A stretch of DNA of 64,000 bases from positions 248,001-312,000 of the forward strand of contig QFOD01000004.1 in assembly GCA_003241055.1 (NCBI GenBank), read 5' to 3'. Origin of the DNA: Roseateles depolymerans. GTDB taxonomy: Bacteria; Pseudomonadota; Gammaproteobacteria; Burkholderiales; Burkholderiaceae_C. Of the stretch, positions 24,972 to 32,366 are shown in pieces. The stretch's first letter is position 1, and the number at the start of each line of letters is the position of its first letter. The translations under genes and the position numbers were made by a program. The notes under the pieces were generated by a model that saw only the letters and a program-made list of their open reading frames with translations, searched no databases and had not been told where the DNA came from.

Positions 24972-25028
24972 ATGAGCTTCATCAAGACCTTCCTGAGCAT
25001 CCTGGGCATTCCGTACACCGGCGGCTGA
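24972..25028 (+). CDS. 18-residue peptide MSFIKTFLSILGIPYTGG downstream of the LuxR-type gene
   Basis: The frame is ATG to TGA, 18 codons, with a near-ideal ribosome binding site GGGAG seven bases upstream. The first twelve residues (MSFIKTFLSILG) form an amphipathic hydrophobic helix with one lysine; the end is IPYTGG with a terminal double glycine. It starts 105 bp after the luxR-type stop and behind a lux-box-like dyad, and is followed by several hairpins. It could be a quorum-regulated secreted or membrane-active peptide, a signal peptide pheromone, or a regulatory leader. I recognise no family. It is too short for routine gene calling, and chance occurrence cannot be excluded. Confidence 0.5.
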   Translation: MSFIKTFLSILGIPYTGG

Positions 25029-25087
25029 TCAGGCATGCAGAGGGCCGGAGGCTTGCACCGACGCGTGCGTCGCTGATCCTCTGGTCT

Positions 25088-25138
25088 GGTCCCTGTCCGG
25101 GGACCGATCGGACTGACAGGTGCGTGACGCACCTGTCA
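25088..25138. repeat. Two hairpin-forming inverted repeats between the peptide gene and phnA-like gene
   Basis: GGTCCC (25088-25093) pairs with GGGACC (25100-25105) across a 6-base loop. Bases 25114-25125 (TGACAGGTGCGT) pair exactly with 25127-25138 (ACGCACCTGTCA) around a single central base, a 25-bp perfect odd palindrome. A smaller dyad CGACGC-GT-GCGTCG is at 25059-25072. They separate convergent genes and may act as a terminator cluster, though no T-run follows. The long palindrome could also be a protein binding site. Confidence 0.55.
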
Positions 25139-25167
25139 CCTCCGACGATGGTCGACGGCAGGCCCGT

Positions 25168-25512
25168 TCAGACCTTCTTCACGAACTCCGACTTCAGCCC
25201 CATCGCGCCGATCCCGTCGATCTTGCAGTCGATGTCGTGATCGCCTTCGGCCAGGCGGATGTTCTTGACCTTGGTGCCGACCTTGACGACCAGGGACGAG
25301 CCCTTGATCTTCAGGTCCTTGATCACGGTGACGGTGTCGCCGTCCTGAAGCACATTCCCCACGGCGTCCTTGATGACGCGCACCTCTTCGGCCGCCGCAG
25401 CTTGCGACCCTTGAGCCGACCATTCGTGGCCGCATTCGGGGCACACCAGCTGGGTGCCATCCTCGTAGGTGTAGGCAGACTGGCACTTGGGGCAGGCGGG
25501 CAGGGTGCTCAT
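25168..25512 (-). CDS. PhnA-domain zinc ribbon protein (YjdM-like)
   Basis: The 114-residue protein has an N-terminal zinc ribbon (CPKCQSAYTYEDGTQLVCPECGHEW) and the C-terminal PhnA SH3-like domain (VIKDAVGNVLQDGDTVTVIKDLKIKGSS, VKVGTKVKNIRL, DIDCKIDGIGAMGLKSEFVKK). The family is named from the Escherichia coli phn region, but it is not phosphonoacetate hydrolase and its role remains unclear. It is a single gene; the tRNA-Asn terminator lies just upstream of its start. Confidence 0.92.
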   Translation of the reverse strand: MSTLPACPKCQSAYTYEDGTQLVCPECGHEWSAQGSQAAAAEEVRVIKDAVGNVLQDGDTVTVIKDLKIKGSSLVVKVGTKVKNIRLAEGDHDIDCKIDGIGAMGLKSEFVKKV

Positions 25513-25534
25513 CGCGGGCTTTCGTTCTGGCTAA

Positions 25535-25567
25535 GAAAAAAGCCCCGCTGCTTGCGCAACGAGGCTT
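25535..25567 (-). terminator. Rho-independent terminator of the tRNA-Asn transcript
   Basis: Read on the minus strand, a 12-bp stem (AAGCCTCGTTGC / GCAGCGGGGCTT, with some G-U pairs) with loop GCAA is followed by TTTTTT. It ends the two-tRNA transcript before the phnA-like gene. Confidence 0.85.
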
Positions 25568-25573
25568 TTGATT

Positions 25574-25649
25574 TGGCTCCCCGACCTGGGCTCGAACCAG
25601 GGACCTACGGATTAACAGTCCGGCGCTCTACCGACTGAGCTATCGAGGA
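25574..25649 (-). tRNA. tRNA-Asn (anticodon GTT), second copy in transcription order
   Basis: A 76-nt cloverleaf including encoded CCA. The acceptor stem TCCTCGA pairs with TCGGGGA, the anticodon loop is CTGTTAA (GTT), and the T-loop is GGTTCGAGCC. It is identical in sequence to the copy at 25731-25806 and lies 81 bp downstream of it. A terminator follows 6 bases later. Confidence 0.97.
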
Positions 25650-25730
25650 ATTGTTCGGTATGGGTGCTCGCAGTTCGATTGCTGCAAGCTTGTTTTTTTG
25701 AGACGACCACCGAAGTGATCGCCTCTGATT

Positions 25731-25806
25731 TGGCTCCCCGACCTGGGCTCGAACCAGGGACCTACGGATTAACAGTCCGGCGCTCTACCGACTGAGCTAT
25801 CGAGGA
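25731..25806 (-). tRNA. tRNA-Asn (anticodon GTT), first copy in transcription order
   Basis: A 76-nt cloverleaf with encoded CCA and anticodon GTT, identical to the copy at 25574-25649. The pair is probably cotranscribed. No integrase or att-like remnant is visible near either 3' end, so this is a simple tandem duplication. Confidence 0.97.
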
Positions 25807-25842
25807 ATTGAGCCTGCCATTATAGACAGAAAATTGGAGGCT

Positions 25843-27963
25843 TCACAAGCGAATCTCCAAACTTGCTCGAACGGTGCGCGGCGCGAGGGGGTAAAGGTAG
25901 CTGTGCTCGTACTGCCAGGGCGATTCACGCCAGGCGCGGCGGTTGGTCAGGTTGTCCACGCCGGCGCGCCAGACCCAGGTTTGCGCGCCCACGTACTGCA
26001 TCACGCGCAGGCCGGCATCGGCCACGGTCCAGGACGGGATGGTGATGCTGTTGTCGGGTGTCGCGTAGCGGCTGCCCTCGTACTGCAGCCCCAGTTGCAG
26101 CAGCCAACCTGGGGCCAGGTCTTGCCTGAACTGGGTCTTGATGGTGGTGCGTGGCACGTTGGGCGGTGTCGTTCCATTGAGGCTGGCGTCGACGCTCCCT
26201 TCGCGGCGGGCCTGTAGGCGCGTGGCGCTGCCGAACAGGCCTCCGCCGGTCCACTTCAGGTCGGCGCTGGCCTCGATGCCGCGGTGGCGGGCGTAGCCAT
26301 CCTGCGTGTGCGTGCAGCTGAGGTTGGCGTCGCAACTGCCGATGTCGCTCCACAGCGGGCGGCGGATGTCGAAGAGGGTCAGCGCGCCCTCGACGCGCTG
26401 CGTGCCGGTCTTCAGCCCCAGTTCGGTCTGGCGGCTCTTCAGCGCCGGCAAGGCCTGGCCCGGGTTCACGTAGCGCGGGCGGTTGGGTGTGACCTCGCTC
26501 TCCACGCCCTGGCCCCAGCTGGCGTAGATGAGCCAGTCGGCCGCGATGGCGTGGCTCAGTGCGATCCAGGGGGTGGTGACGGACTGGGAGTAGTCGGTCG
26601 GGCGCGAGCCGTCGGTGCGCACGCTCTGGCGATGCAGGCGGGTGTGGCGCAGGCCCAGCCAGGCGGTGGTGTCGGCCGACAGCGCGACGCGGTCGCGCAG
26701 GTACAGCTCGTTGCTGCGTTCGTCGCGATTGGTGTTCTCGTCCGTCAGCTCGGGGGCGGCGGGGGTGACGGCCGTGCCGTCGATGTTGCCGGTGCCGGTG
26801 TAGTTGTAGGCCTGACCCTGGAAGCGGCTCCTGAAGCGGCTGGTCAGGCCGCCCAGGGTCAGGTCATGCCGCATGCCCGCGAGCTGGACCGGGCCGCTGG
26901 CCGAGAGGTCGAGCGCATCGGTGTCGCGATGCTCGTTCTCGCTGCGGAAGTCGTACATGTCGTAGCTGCCGTCCGGGCAGAAACGATCGGCGTAGTAGGT
27001 GCCGTCGCCGGCGGTGCAGCCAAAGGCATAGGCCAGCCGGTCGTCGCTGCGCAGGCGCTGGATGCCGACATGGGCCTGGGCGGTCCAGTCGCCGGCCAGC
27101 TTTTGCTGGATGCGCAGCGAGGCATGGGTGTTGTCGAACACCACGGGCTGCGACCAGGGCTGGTTGTTCAGGTTCAGTCGCGGGTCGATCAGGTGAGGGT
27201 CGGGCACGCGGTTGCCGAGCAGGCTGAAGGCCTGCTGGCTGGGCTGAGCCTGGCGGTTGATCTCGACCTCGGCCTCCAGCAGCGTATCCGCGCTGACCCG
27301 CCAGTCGGCGGCCAGTGCGGCCGTGTGGGCGTTGCCCTTGGTGTCGCGCAGCTGCGGGTCCAGATGGGCCTCCTGCAGGTTCACCCGCAGGCCGAACTCG
27401 CGCTGCGTGCCGAAGCGTTGCGAGTGGTCGATGGCGGCCTCGACGCTGCCGTGCTGGGTGACGCCGAGGCTCATCGTGGTGGCGTCGTCGGCCAGCGGGC
27501 GTTTCACGACGAGGTTGACCAGGCCAGCCGGCGCGCTGGTGCCGGCTTGCATGCCGGACGCGCCCTTGAGCACCTCGACGGCGCTCTTGTTGGCCAGCGA
27601 CAGCGCGGTCTCGCCGCTGATGGGCAGGCCGTCGCGGCGCATGTTGTAGCGGTTGTCCAGATCGAAGCCGCGCACCTTGAGCTGCGACCAATAGCCGACG
27701 GCGTTGTACGAGTCGGTCACCGAGGCATCCAGCTTGGTGATGCCGGAGAGCTGCTCCAGGCCCATGTCGGCCAGGCGCTCGGCGGACAGGCTCAGGGTCT
27801 GCAGGGGCAGCTTGGCCGGCGGGTCGCTGAAGCCGGCCAAGCCGGGCGCGGCCTCCGCGGCCTTGCCGGTGACGCTGACCTGGGGCAGCGTCTGGGCGCT
27901 GGCGAGGCCGGCGACGAGCAGCGCCGCAGCGGCGCTCAGAACGGAACGGGTGGGTTGTGCCAT
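25843..27963 (-). CDS. TonB-dependent outer membrane receptor under TPP riboswitch control, probable thiamin receptor
   Basis: The 706-residue protein is a TonB-dependent receptor: signal peptide ending ASAQ, a TonB-box-like segment LPQVSVTGK, a plug domain (VRGFDLDNRYNMRRDGLPISG, VEVLKGASGMQAGTSAPAGLVNLVVKRP) and a beta-barrel ending in PRTVRASLEIRL with terminal aromatic-poor LEIRL. Sequence type alone would call it a siderophore receptor. However, a TPP riboswitch at 28032-28131 lies directly upstream on the same strand, so thiamin or a thiamin precursor is the likely ligand. No clear ribosome binding site precedes the ATG, which may be hidden by the switch. It stands alone, without iron-uptake partners. 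Confidence 0.88.
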   Translation of the reverse strand: MAQPTRSVLSAAAALLVAGLASAQTLPQVSVTGKAAEAAPGLAGFSDPPAKLPLQTLSLSAERLADMGLEQLSGITKLDASVTDSYNAVGYWSQLKVRGFDLDNRYNMRRDGLPISGETALSLANKSAVEVLKGASGMQAGTSAPAGLVNLVVKRPLADDATTMSLGVTQHGSVEAAIDHSQRFGTQREFGLRVNLQEAHLDPQLRDTKGNAHTAALAADWRVSADTLLEAEVEINRQAQPSQQAFSLLGNRVPDPHLIDPRLNLNNQPWSQPVVFDNTHASLRIQQKLAGDWTAQAHVGIQRLRSDDRLAYAFGCTAGDGTYYADRFCPDGSYDMYDFRSENEHRDTDALDLSASGPVQLAGMRHDLTLGGLTSRFRSRFQGQAYNYTGTGNIDGTAVTPAAPELTDENTNRDERSNELYLRDRVALSADTTAWLGLRHTRLHRQSVRTDGSRPTDYSQSVTTPWIALSHAIAADWLIYASWGQGVESEVTPNRPRYVNPGQALPALKSRQTELGLKTGTQRVEGALTLFDIRRPLWSDIGSCDANLSCTHTQDGYARHRGIEASADLKWTGGGLFGSATRLQARREGSVDASLNGTTPPNVPRTTIKTQFRQDLAPGWLLQLGLQYEGSRYATPDNSITIPSWTVADAGLRVMQYVGAQTWVWRAGVDNLTNRRAWRESPWQYEHSYLYPLAPRTVRASLEIRL

Positions 27964-28031
27964 CGAAGCGAAAAGCGATGGCAGGTCGGCAAACGAGAAC
28001 GCGACAGGCCCGGGAGACTGGACGGATGGGC

Positions 28032-28131
28032 CCCGCTGATCGACTGCTTCCCTGCGCGAGGATTACCTCAATCAGGTTCAAAGGGACTGTCTCAGTCGAC
28101 GACACGGGTTCGTCAACACCCCTAGCGGAGC
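28032..28131 (-). promoter_or_regulatory. TPP riboswitch (THI element)
   Basis: Read on the minus strand the conserved elements occur in order: CTAGGGGTG, a variable stem, CTGAGA, CCCTTTGAACCTGAT, GGTAATCC and GCGCAGGGAAG. This matches the TPP aptamer consensus closely. The outer CCGCT and AGCGG segments can close the P1 region. It lies about 70 bases upstream of the TonB receptor start. The expression platform is not obvious, and translation control is more likely than termination because no T-run is seen. Confidence 0.93.
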
Positions 28132-28153
28132 TGCGCAAGCGGGCTTGCGCAGC
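28130..28153. repeat. Perfect palindrome just 5' of the TPP riboswitch
   Basis: GCTGCGCAAGC (28130-28140) and GCTTGCGCAGC (28143-28153) are exact reverse complements with a GG centre. It abuts the 5' end of the aptamer, so it may be part of the promoter, an operator, or a stabilising 5' hairpin. Confidence 0.45.
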
Positions 28154-28216
28154 GGGCCGGATTCTATCGTCGGGTGGCGCTGGGTTCGGGCGTGCGCGCG
28201 AGCCCCAGCAACGCGA

Positions 28217-28237
28217 CAGGCCCCGCGAGGGGGCCTG
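28217..28237 (-). terminator. Possible terminator hairpin after the PEP-CTERM gene
   Basis: CAGGCCCC (28217-28224) and GGGGCCTG (28230-28237) form an 8-bp stem with a 5-base loop, about 40 bases after the stop at 28278 in transcription direction. The tail is not a clear T-run, so confidence is limited. Confidence 0.4.
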
Positions 28238-28277
28238 GAAACTAGCAAGCCGCGCGGGGCACGGCCTGGTCAGCGCC

Positions 28278-28844
28278 TTAGGCGCCGTGGCGCTTGCGGC
28301 CGCGCAGCAGGCCGATGAGGCCCAGGCCGCCGGCCATCAGGGCCCAGGTGCCGGGCTCGGGCACGGGGGCGGTGGCGACGGTGAAGTTGGTGTCGTCCAG
28401 CACCGTGCCGCTGATGGTGCCGGCAGCCGAGGCCGTGCCGGTGATGGTGTAGAGCAGGAAGCTGGCGGACTGGTCGTAGGCGGTAGTGCTGATGCCGGTG
28501 GGCGTCACCGACGAGCTCGCCAGCGAGACGGGCGTGAACACGTCATTGCCGTTGGTGTCGGTGGACCACACCGACACCGTCAGGCCGCTGAACGAGATGC
28601 CGGCATCGGCGGCAGCAGAGAACAGCTGGTCGTACTCGGTGGCGCCTTCGGCGTAGACGGTCAGCGTGAAGTCGCCGGCGGCGATGGCCTGGCTGAAGCT
28701 GCCGGTCAGCTGCGTGCCGGATTCGCTGCTGATGAGGCCGAACACCGTGTAGTCATCGGCATGGGCGGCGCTGGCGAAGCCGGCGCTCAGGGCCAGCGAG
28801 GCGGCGAGCTGGACGGCCAATCGGGAGGGGGAAAACTTCATCAT
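28278..28844 (-). CDS. PEP-CTERM sorted extracellular protein
   Basis: The 188-residue protein has a signal peptide (ending ASAAHA) and the C-terminal sorting signal VPEPGTWALMAGGLGLIGLLRGRKR. The middle is rich in Ser, Thr and Ala and gives no domain match that I recognise (DYTVFGLISSESGTQLTGSFS). An AGGAA site precedes the ATG at 28844; a second in-frame ATG follows immediately. It is 60 bp downstream of the sedolisin gene on the same strand with a strong hairpin between, so the two may be cotranscribed. Confidence 0.87.
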   Translation of the reverse strand: MMKFSPSRLAVQLAASLALSAGFASAAHADDYTVFGLISSESGTQLTGSFSQAIAAGDFTLTVYAEGATEYDQLFSAAADAGISFSGLTVSVWSTDTNGNDVFTPVSLASSSVTPTGISTTAYDQSASFLLYTITGTASAAGTISGTVLDDTNFTVATAPVPEPGTWALMAGGLGLIGLLRGRKRHGA

Positions 28845-28869
28845 GGGAATTCCTGTGTGCGGGAGGACC

Positions 28870-28897
28870 GAGCCACCGGGCCTGCGCCCGGTGGCTC
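28870..28897. repeat. Intercistronic hairpin between sedolisin and PEP-CTERM genes
   Basis: GAGCCACCGGGC (28870-28881) pairs exactly with GCCCGGTGGCTC (28886-28897) around loop CTGC. With no following T-run in either direction, it is more likely a processing or stability element, or a partial attenuator, than a full terminator. Confidence 0.6.
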
Positions 28898-28904
28898 AAG
28901 CGGG

Positions 28905-30863
28905 TCAGTTGAAGATGGCGGACAGGTTGGCTGCGTCGATCGTGCCGAGGCCGGTTGCCGGGTTGTAGCTGTTGGTCGCCGGGTAGTAGAGGTTGGTGCC
29001 CGTGGTGACCGCGCGGAACGGCGAGCCGCTGCCGTAGCCGTAGGTCTTGAACGCGCCGTAGAGCTGCGGATGCAGCCAGCCCAGGCGGTGGCCGGCCTTC
29101 TGCGTCATCACCGCGAACATGCCGTTGAGCTGCGGCGCGACGAAGCTGGTGCCGCCATAGCCGGTGACCCAGGAACCGGTGCCGGAACCGTTGCCGCTGC
29201 TCGGGCCGAAGAAGGCGTAGCCGCTGTCCGGGTCGGCGTTCATCGAGATGTCGGGCACGTTGCGGCCGGCATAGCCGGCGGGCAGTGGCGACACCACGGT
29301 CTGGCCCACCGTGCAACCTGCCACCGAGCTGGTTGCCGCCGTGGTCTTCATGCAGATCATGGCCTGGCCTGCCACGCTGGTGCGCACGCCGGCCAGCCCT
29401 TGCTGGTAGTCAGGCAGCGCGTATTGCACGCTGACGCCACCGCCCGCCCCCACGGGGAAGTAGTTGGCGTAGTAGCTGGTGGCGCCGACGTAGTTCAGCA
29501 GGTAGTCCCAGCCCCACGGGCGCTCGGTGGGCACCGTGATGGCGCCGCCGGCCAGCGACAGCGGCAGCGTGGTGCCGCCAGCGCCGATCACGTAGGGGTG
29601 GCTGGCCGGGAAGTCGACGGACAGCACGTTGGAATAGTTCGGATACGGGTAGCCCGCACCCGCCACGTCGTAGGCGCCGCCGTCGGCCGAGGCCGCGGTA
29701 ACCGGGACGCCCTGGGCCGCCGCCTGCAGGAACAGCGTGTCGTAGGCCGTCAGGTCGTCGCCGCTGTAGGCCAGCTCGGTCAGGCCCCAGCTGATGGACA
29801 GCGTGTCGGCCACATTGGCCGTGATGGCGGCCGTGTAGAGCGCCAGCGAGCCGGCATCGCTGTTGGGTGCCTCATAGACGATGACGTTGGCGCCGGGCGC
29901 CAGGCCGCCGGACTGCTCGACGTCCAGCGCGGTCTCGCCGGAGCCGCTGGTGCTGATGGTGCAGGTGCTGCCGCCGTCCGGGCAGACCTTCACCGTGGTG
30001 AGCGTGCCGGTGCGGGTGACGCCGACACTGCTCCAGTAGGTGGTGGCCCAGGTGTTGACGAAGCTTGCAAAGGTCATGATGCCCAGCGTCTTGCCGGCGC
30101 CGGTGTAGCCCGCGGCGTACAGCGGATCCAGGTTGTAGCGGGTGGCGACCTGCTTCACGCCGTAGCTGCCCGGGTTGGTGAACACCGGGGTGGCTGCGGG
30201 CGACACGGTCGAGGTGAGCGTCGCGCTCTTGCTCAGGCTCGTGGCCGTGGTGCGTGCGGTGGTCGTGCTGGCGGCGCTGGTCGTGGCCAGGGCAGCCAAT
30301 TCACCGGGCATCTGCCGGTTGTGCGCGCGGAAGCGGGGCTCGGTGCTCAGACCGCTGACTGAGGCGACGACGCCCGACAGCGCCGCCGGAATCACCGGCT
30401 TGGACAGCGCGCGCTGGAACACATTGCCGGAGGCCGACGTGAAACTGTGCTGCGTGGTGCCGAACAGCGCGCTCAATTGGGCGTTGGTGCCGCTGGCGGT
30501 AATGAGCAGGTTGTTGCCGTAAACCTGCTTGATGGTCAGGCCGCTGGCTTCCAGATAAGCCTTCACGGCCTCGATATTGGCCAGACTCTGGCCATAACGG
30601 GCGGCGAATTGCTGGGGCGTGATGAACTGGTGGTAGTTCGCGCTGGCAGGGTTGACGGTGGAGGCGACGAAGGCCTTCAGGTCGTCGAGATTGTTGGGTT
30701 TGAGGGCGATGGCGACGTCGATGACGTCGGTGCTGGCGGCCAGGCCGTTGTCGACCGCCACGTTCTGGGGCGCGACGGCCTTGGTCAGATTGGCGGCACC
30801 GGCGCCGCCGGCCAGGAGGGCGAGGGCGGATGCCAAGGCCACGGATTTCAACGAAAACTTCAC
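28905..30863 (-). CDS. Secreted S53 serine-carboxyl protease (sedolisin / kumamolisin-like)
   Basis: The 652-residue protein has a signal peptide (to about residue 23), a pro-kumamolisin activation domain (about 25-185, with NYHQFITPQQFAARYG) and the catalytic domain. Catalytic residues are visible: Glu310 and Asp314 in GSGETALDVEQS, oxyanion Asp394 in ASADGGAYD, and nucleophile Ser573 in GGTSFVAPQ. The C-terminus NPATGLGTIDAANL fits the calcium-binding end. A Thr/Ser-rich linker lies at about 193-225. These enzymes work extracellularly, often at acid pH. The start is GTG with a GGAGG site six bases upstream. A PEP-CTERM gene follows. Confidence 0.93.
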   Translation of the reverse strand: MKFSLKSVALASALALLAGGAGAANLTKAVAPQNVAVDNGLAASTDVIDVAIALKPNNLDDLKAFVASTVNPASANYHQFITPQQFAARYGQSLANIEAVKAYLEASGLTIKQVYGNNLLITASGTNAQLSALFGTTQHSFTSASGNVFQRALSKPVIPAALSGVVASVSGLSTEPRFRAHNRQMPGELAALATTSAASTTTARTTATSLSKSATLTSTVSPAATPVFTNPGSYGVKQVATRYNLDPLYAAGYTGAGKTLGIMTFASFVNTWATTYWSSVGVTRTGTLTTVKVCPDGGSTCTISTSGSGETALDVEQSGGLAPGANVIVYEAPNSDAGSLALYTAAITANVADTLSISWGLTELAYSGDDLTAYDTLFLQAAAQGVPVTAASADGGAYDVAGAGYPYPNYSNVLSVDFPASHPYVIGAGGTTLPLSLAGGAITVPTERPWGWDYLLNYVGATSYYANYFPVGAGGGVSVQYALPDYQQGLAGVRTSVAGQAMICMKTTAATSSVAGCTVGQTVVSPLPAGYAGRNVPDISMNADPDSGYAFFGPSSGNGSGTGSWVTGYGGTSFVAPQLNGMFAVMTQKAGHRLGWLHPQLYGAFKTYGYGSGSPFRAVTTGTNLYYPATNSYNPATGLGTIDAANLSAIFN

Positions 30864-31169
30864 GCTTACCTCCAGAAAATCGGAATCTGCAGGTTAGCGA
30901 GAGGTATTCAGGCCTCCATCGGGAGAAGTTCTCCGCCTTTGATGAGGGGGGTAGGCGGGTGTGGAAATACTCTGGAAACGCGATTTGTATATTCGCGAGG
31001 CGAGCTTGTTAAATATGATTCATGTGAAATGATGAATCATTTTCTGTGGGCTGTCCATTGTGTAATGCGCTCCACGCCGAATCATCAGGATACTGTGCTT
31101 AACAATATGGAAACATGCGCCGTGTAGCTGATCTCGGCGGGGCCTGGGCACTCTCAGGCGGAGCCGCCC
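30864..31169. other. AT-rich intergenic region upstream of the sedolisin gene
   Basis: About 306 bp between the sedolisin start and the ferredoxin reductase terminator hold no supported gene. The stretch from 30961 to 31115 is much richer in A+T than the rest of the window. It contains two dyads: ATGATTCA/TGAATCAT and CGCGA-N9-TCGCG at 30978-30996. It is probably a regulated promoter region. Confidence 0.5.
31014..31039. promoter_or_regulatory. Inverted repeat upstream of the sedolisin gene, candidate operator
   Basis: ATGATTCA (31014-31021) and TGAATCAT (31032-31039) are exact reverse complements with a 10-bp spacer, so the half-site centres are 18 bp apart and face nearly the same side of the helix. 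It lies about 150 bp upstream of the GTG start. The cognate regulator is unknown. Confidence 0.4.
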
Positions 31170-31201
31170 AAAAGCAAACGGCCCGCCAGGGGCGGGCCGT
31201 T
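31170..31201 (-). terminator. Rho-independent terminator of the ferredoxin reductase gene
   Basis: On the minus strand, AACGGCCCGCC and GGCGGGCCGTT form an 11-bp stem with a 3-base loop (31177-31201), followed by TGCTTTTGG. It sits 24 bases after the stop codon. Confidence 0.75.
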
Positions 31202-31224
31202 CAAGGCTGGAAGCGGTGCTCGAC

Positions 31225-32328
31225 TCAGTCGAACACGGGTGTGTCCACGCCCAGCACCTTGTGCAGCTTGGGGCTGGTGGTGGTGTATTGCAGGTGAATG
31301 CGCTTTTCCGGGAATACATAGGGCGCAGCGGCAAAGGCGGCCAGCGCGCACTCGTGGAAACCGCTCAGGATCAGCTTCTTCTTGCCCGGGTAGGTGTTCA
31401 CGTCGCCCACGGCGAAGATGCCCGGCACCGAGGTCTGGAACTTCTCGGTGTCGACGACGATCTGCTTGCGCTCCAGGTCCAGCCCCCACTCGGCGATGGG
31501 GCCCAGCTTGGGGGACAGGCCGAAGAACACCAGCACCTCGTCGCAGGGCACGACGCGGGTGACGCCGTCGCCGCCGGTGACCTTCACGCCCTTGAGCTGG
31601 CCATCGGCCTCGTCCAGGTCGGTCACCTGGCCGACGATGAACTGCATCTCGTAGGCGTCGCAGAGCTCCTTCATCTTGGCGACCGAGGCCGGCGCGGCGC
31701 GGAAGCCGTCGCGGCGGTGCACCAGGATCACGCTCTCGGCCTTGTGCGGGTTGCCGTCGGCATTGCCGGCGCAGAAGTTCAGCGCCCAGTCCAGGGCCGA
31801 ATCACCGCCGCCGACGACGAGCAGGTTCTTGCCCGCGAAGCGCGACGGATCCTTCACGCGGTAATGGACCTTGTCGCCCTCGTACTTGTCTATGCCGTCC
31901 ACCTTCAGCGTGCGCGGCTGGAAGGAGCCCACGCCGCCGGCGATGAAGATGGTCTTGGACAGGAATTGCGTGCCCTTGCTGGTCTCGACGAAGAAGCGGC
32001 CGTCTGCCTGCTTGACCACCGTCGTGACCTCCTGACCCAGATGGAAGGTCGCGCCGAAGGGCTCGATCTGCTTCATCAGGTTGTCGGTCAGTTCCTTGCC
32101 GGTGCAGACGGGCACGGCCGGGATGTCGTAGATCGGCTTGTCGGGGTACAGCTCGATGCACTGACCGCCCGGATAGGCGAGCGAATCAATGATGTGGGCC
32201 TTGATCTCGAGCAGGCCGAGTTCGAACACCTGGAAGAGTCCGACCGGGCCGGCGCCGACGATGACGGCGTCCGTTTCGATCACGTTGGGGCCTGGGGTGG
32301 GCAGGGCGGTTTGTTCTTGGTCTTGCAT
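31225..32328 (-). CDS. Ferredoxin/flavodoxin--NADP(+) reductase, thioredoxin-reductase-like type
   Basis: The 367-residue protein is a TrxR-like FNR that passes electrons between NADPH and ferredoxin. Seen: the FAD site VIVGAGPVGLFQ, GGQCIELYPDKPIYDIPA, the NADP site VVGGGDSALDWAL, and the late FAD motif TSVPGIFAVGDVNTYPGKKKLILSGFHE. The redox CxxC of thioredoxin reductases is absent, as expected. The ATG at 32328 gives the usual family start. A ferredoxin gene lies directly upstream in the same direction, so they form a redox pair. Confidence 0.93.
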   Translation of the reverse strand: MQDQEQTALPTPGPNVIETDAVIVGAGPVGLFQVFELGLLEIKAHIIDSLAYPGGQCIELYPDKPIYDIPAVPVCTGKELTDNLMKQIEPFGATFHLGQEVTTVVKQADGRFFVETSKGTQFLSKTIFIAGGVGSFQPRTLKVDGIDKYEGDKVHYRVKDPSRFAGKNLLVVGGGDSALDWALNFCAGNADGNPHKAESVILVHRRDGFRAAPASVAKMKELCDAYEMQFIVGQVTDLDEADGQLKGVKVTGGDGVTRVVPCDEVLVFFGLSPKLGPIAEWGLDLERKQIVVDTEKFQTSVPGIFAVGDVNTYPGKKKLILSGFHECALAAFAAAPYVFPEKRIHLQYTTTSPKLHKVLGVDTPVFD

Positions 32329-32366
32329 AGGGTCACCCGGCCGGGCCGGGATGGATGGAGGGCTGA

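Noticed and set aside
25114..25138. Interpreting the 25-bp palindrome as a lux box.
   Set aside because: The half-sites are in the opposite order (ACAGGT...ACCTGT) and the spacing is far shorter than in lux boxes.
25574..25806. Tandem identical tRNA-Asn genes as a possible integration site of a mobile element.
   Set aside because: No integrase, no partial tRNA fragment and no foreign genes are adjacent; simple tandem duplication explains it.
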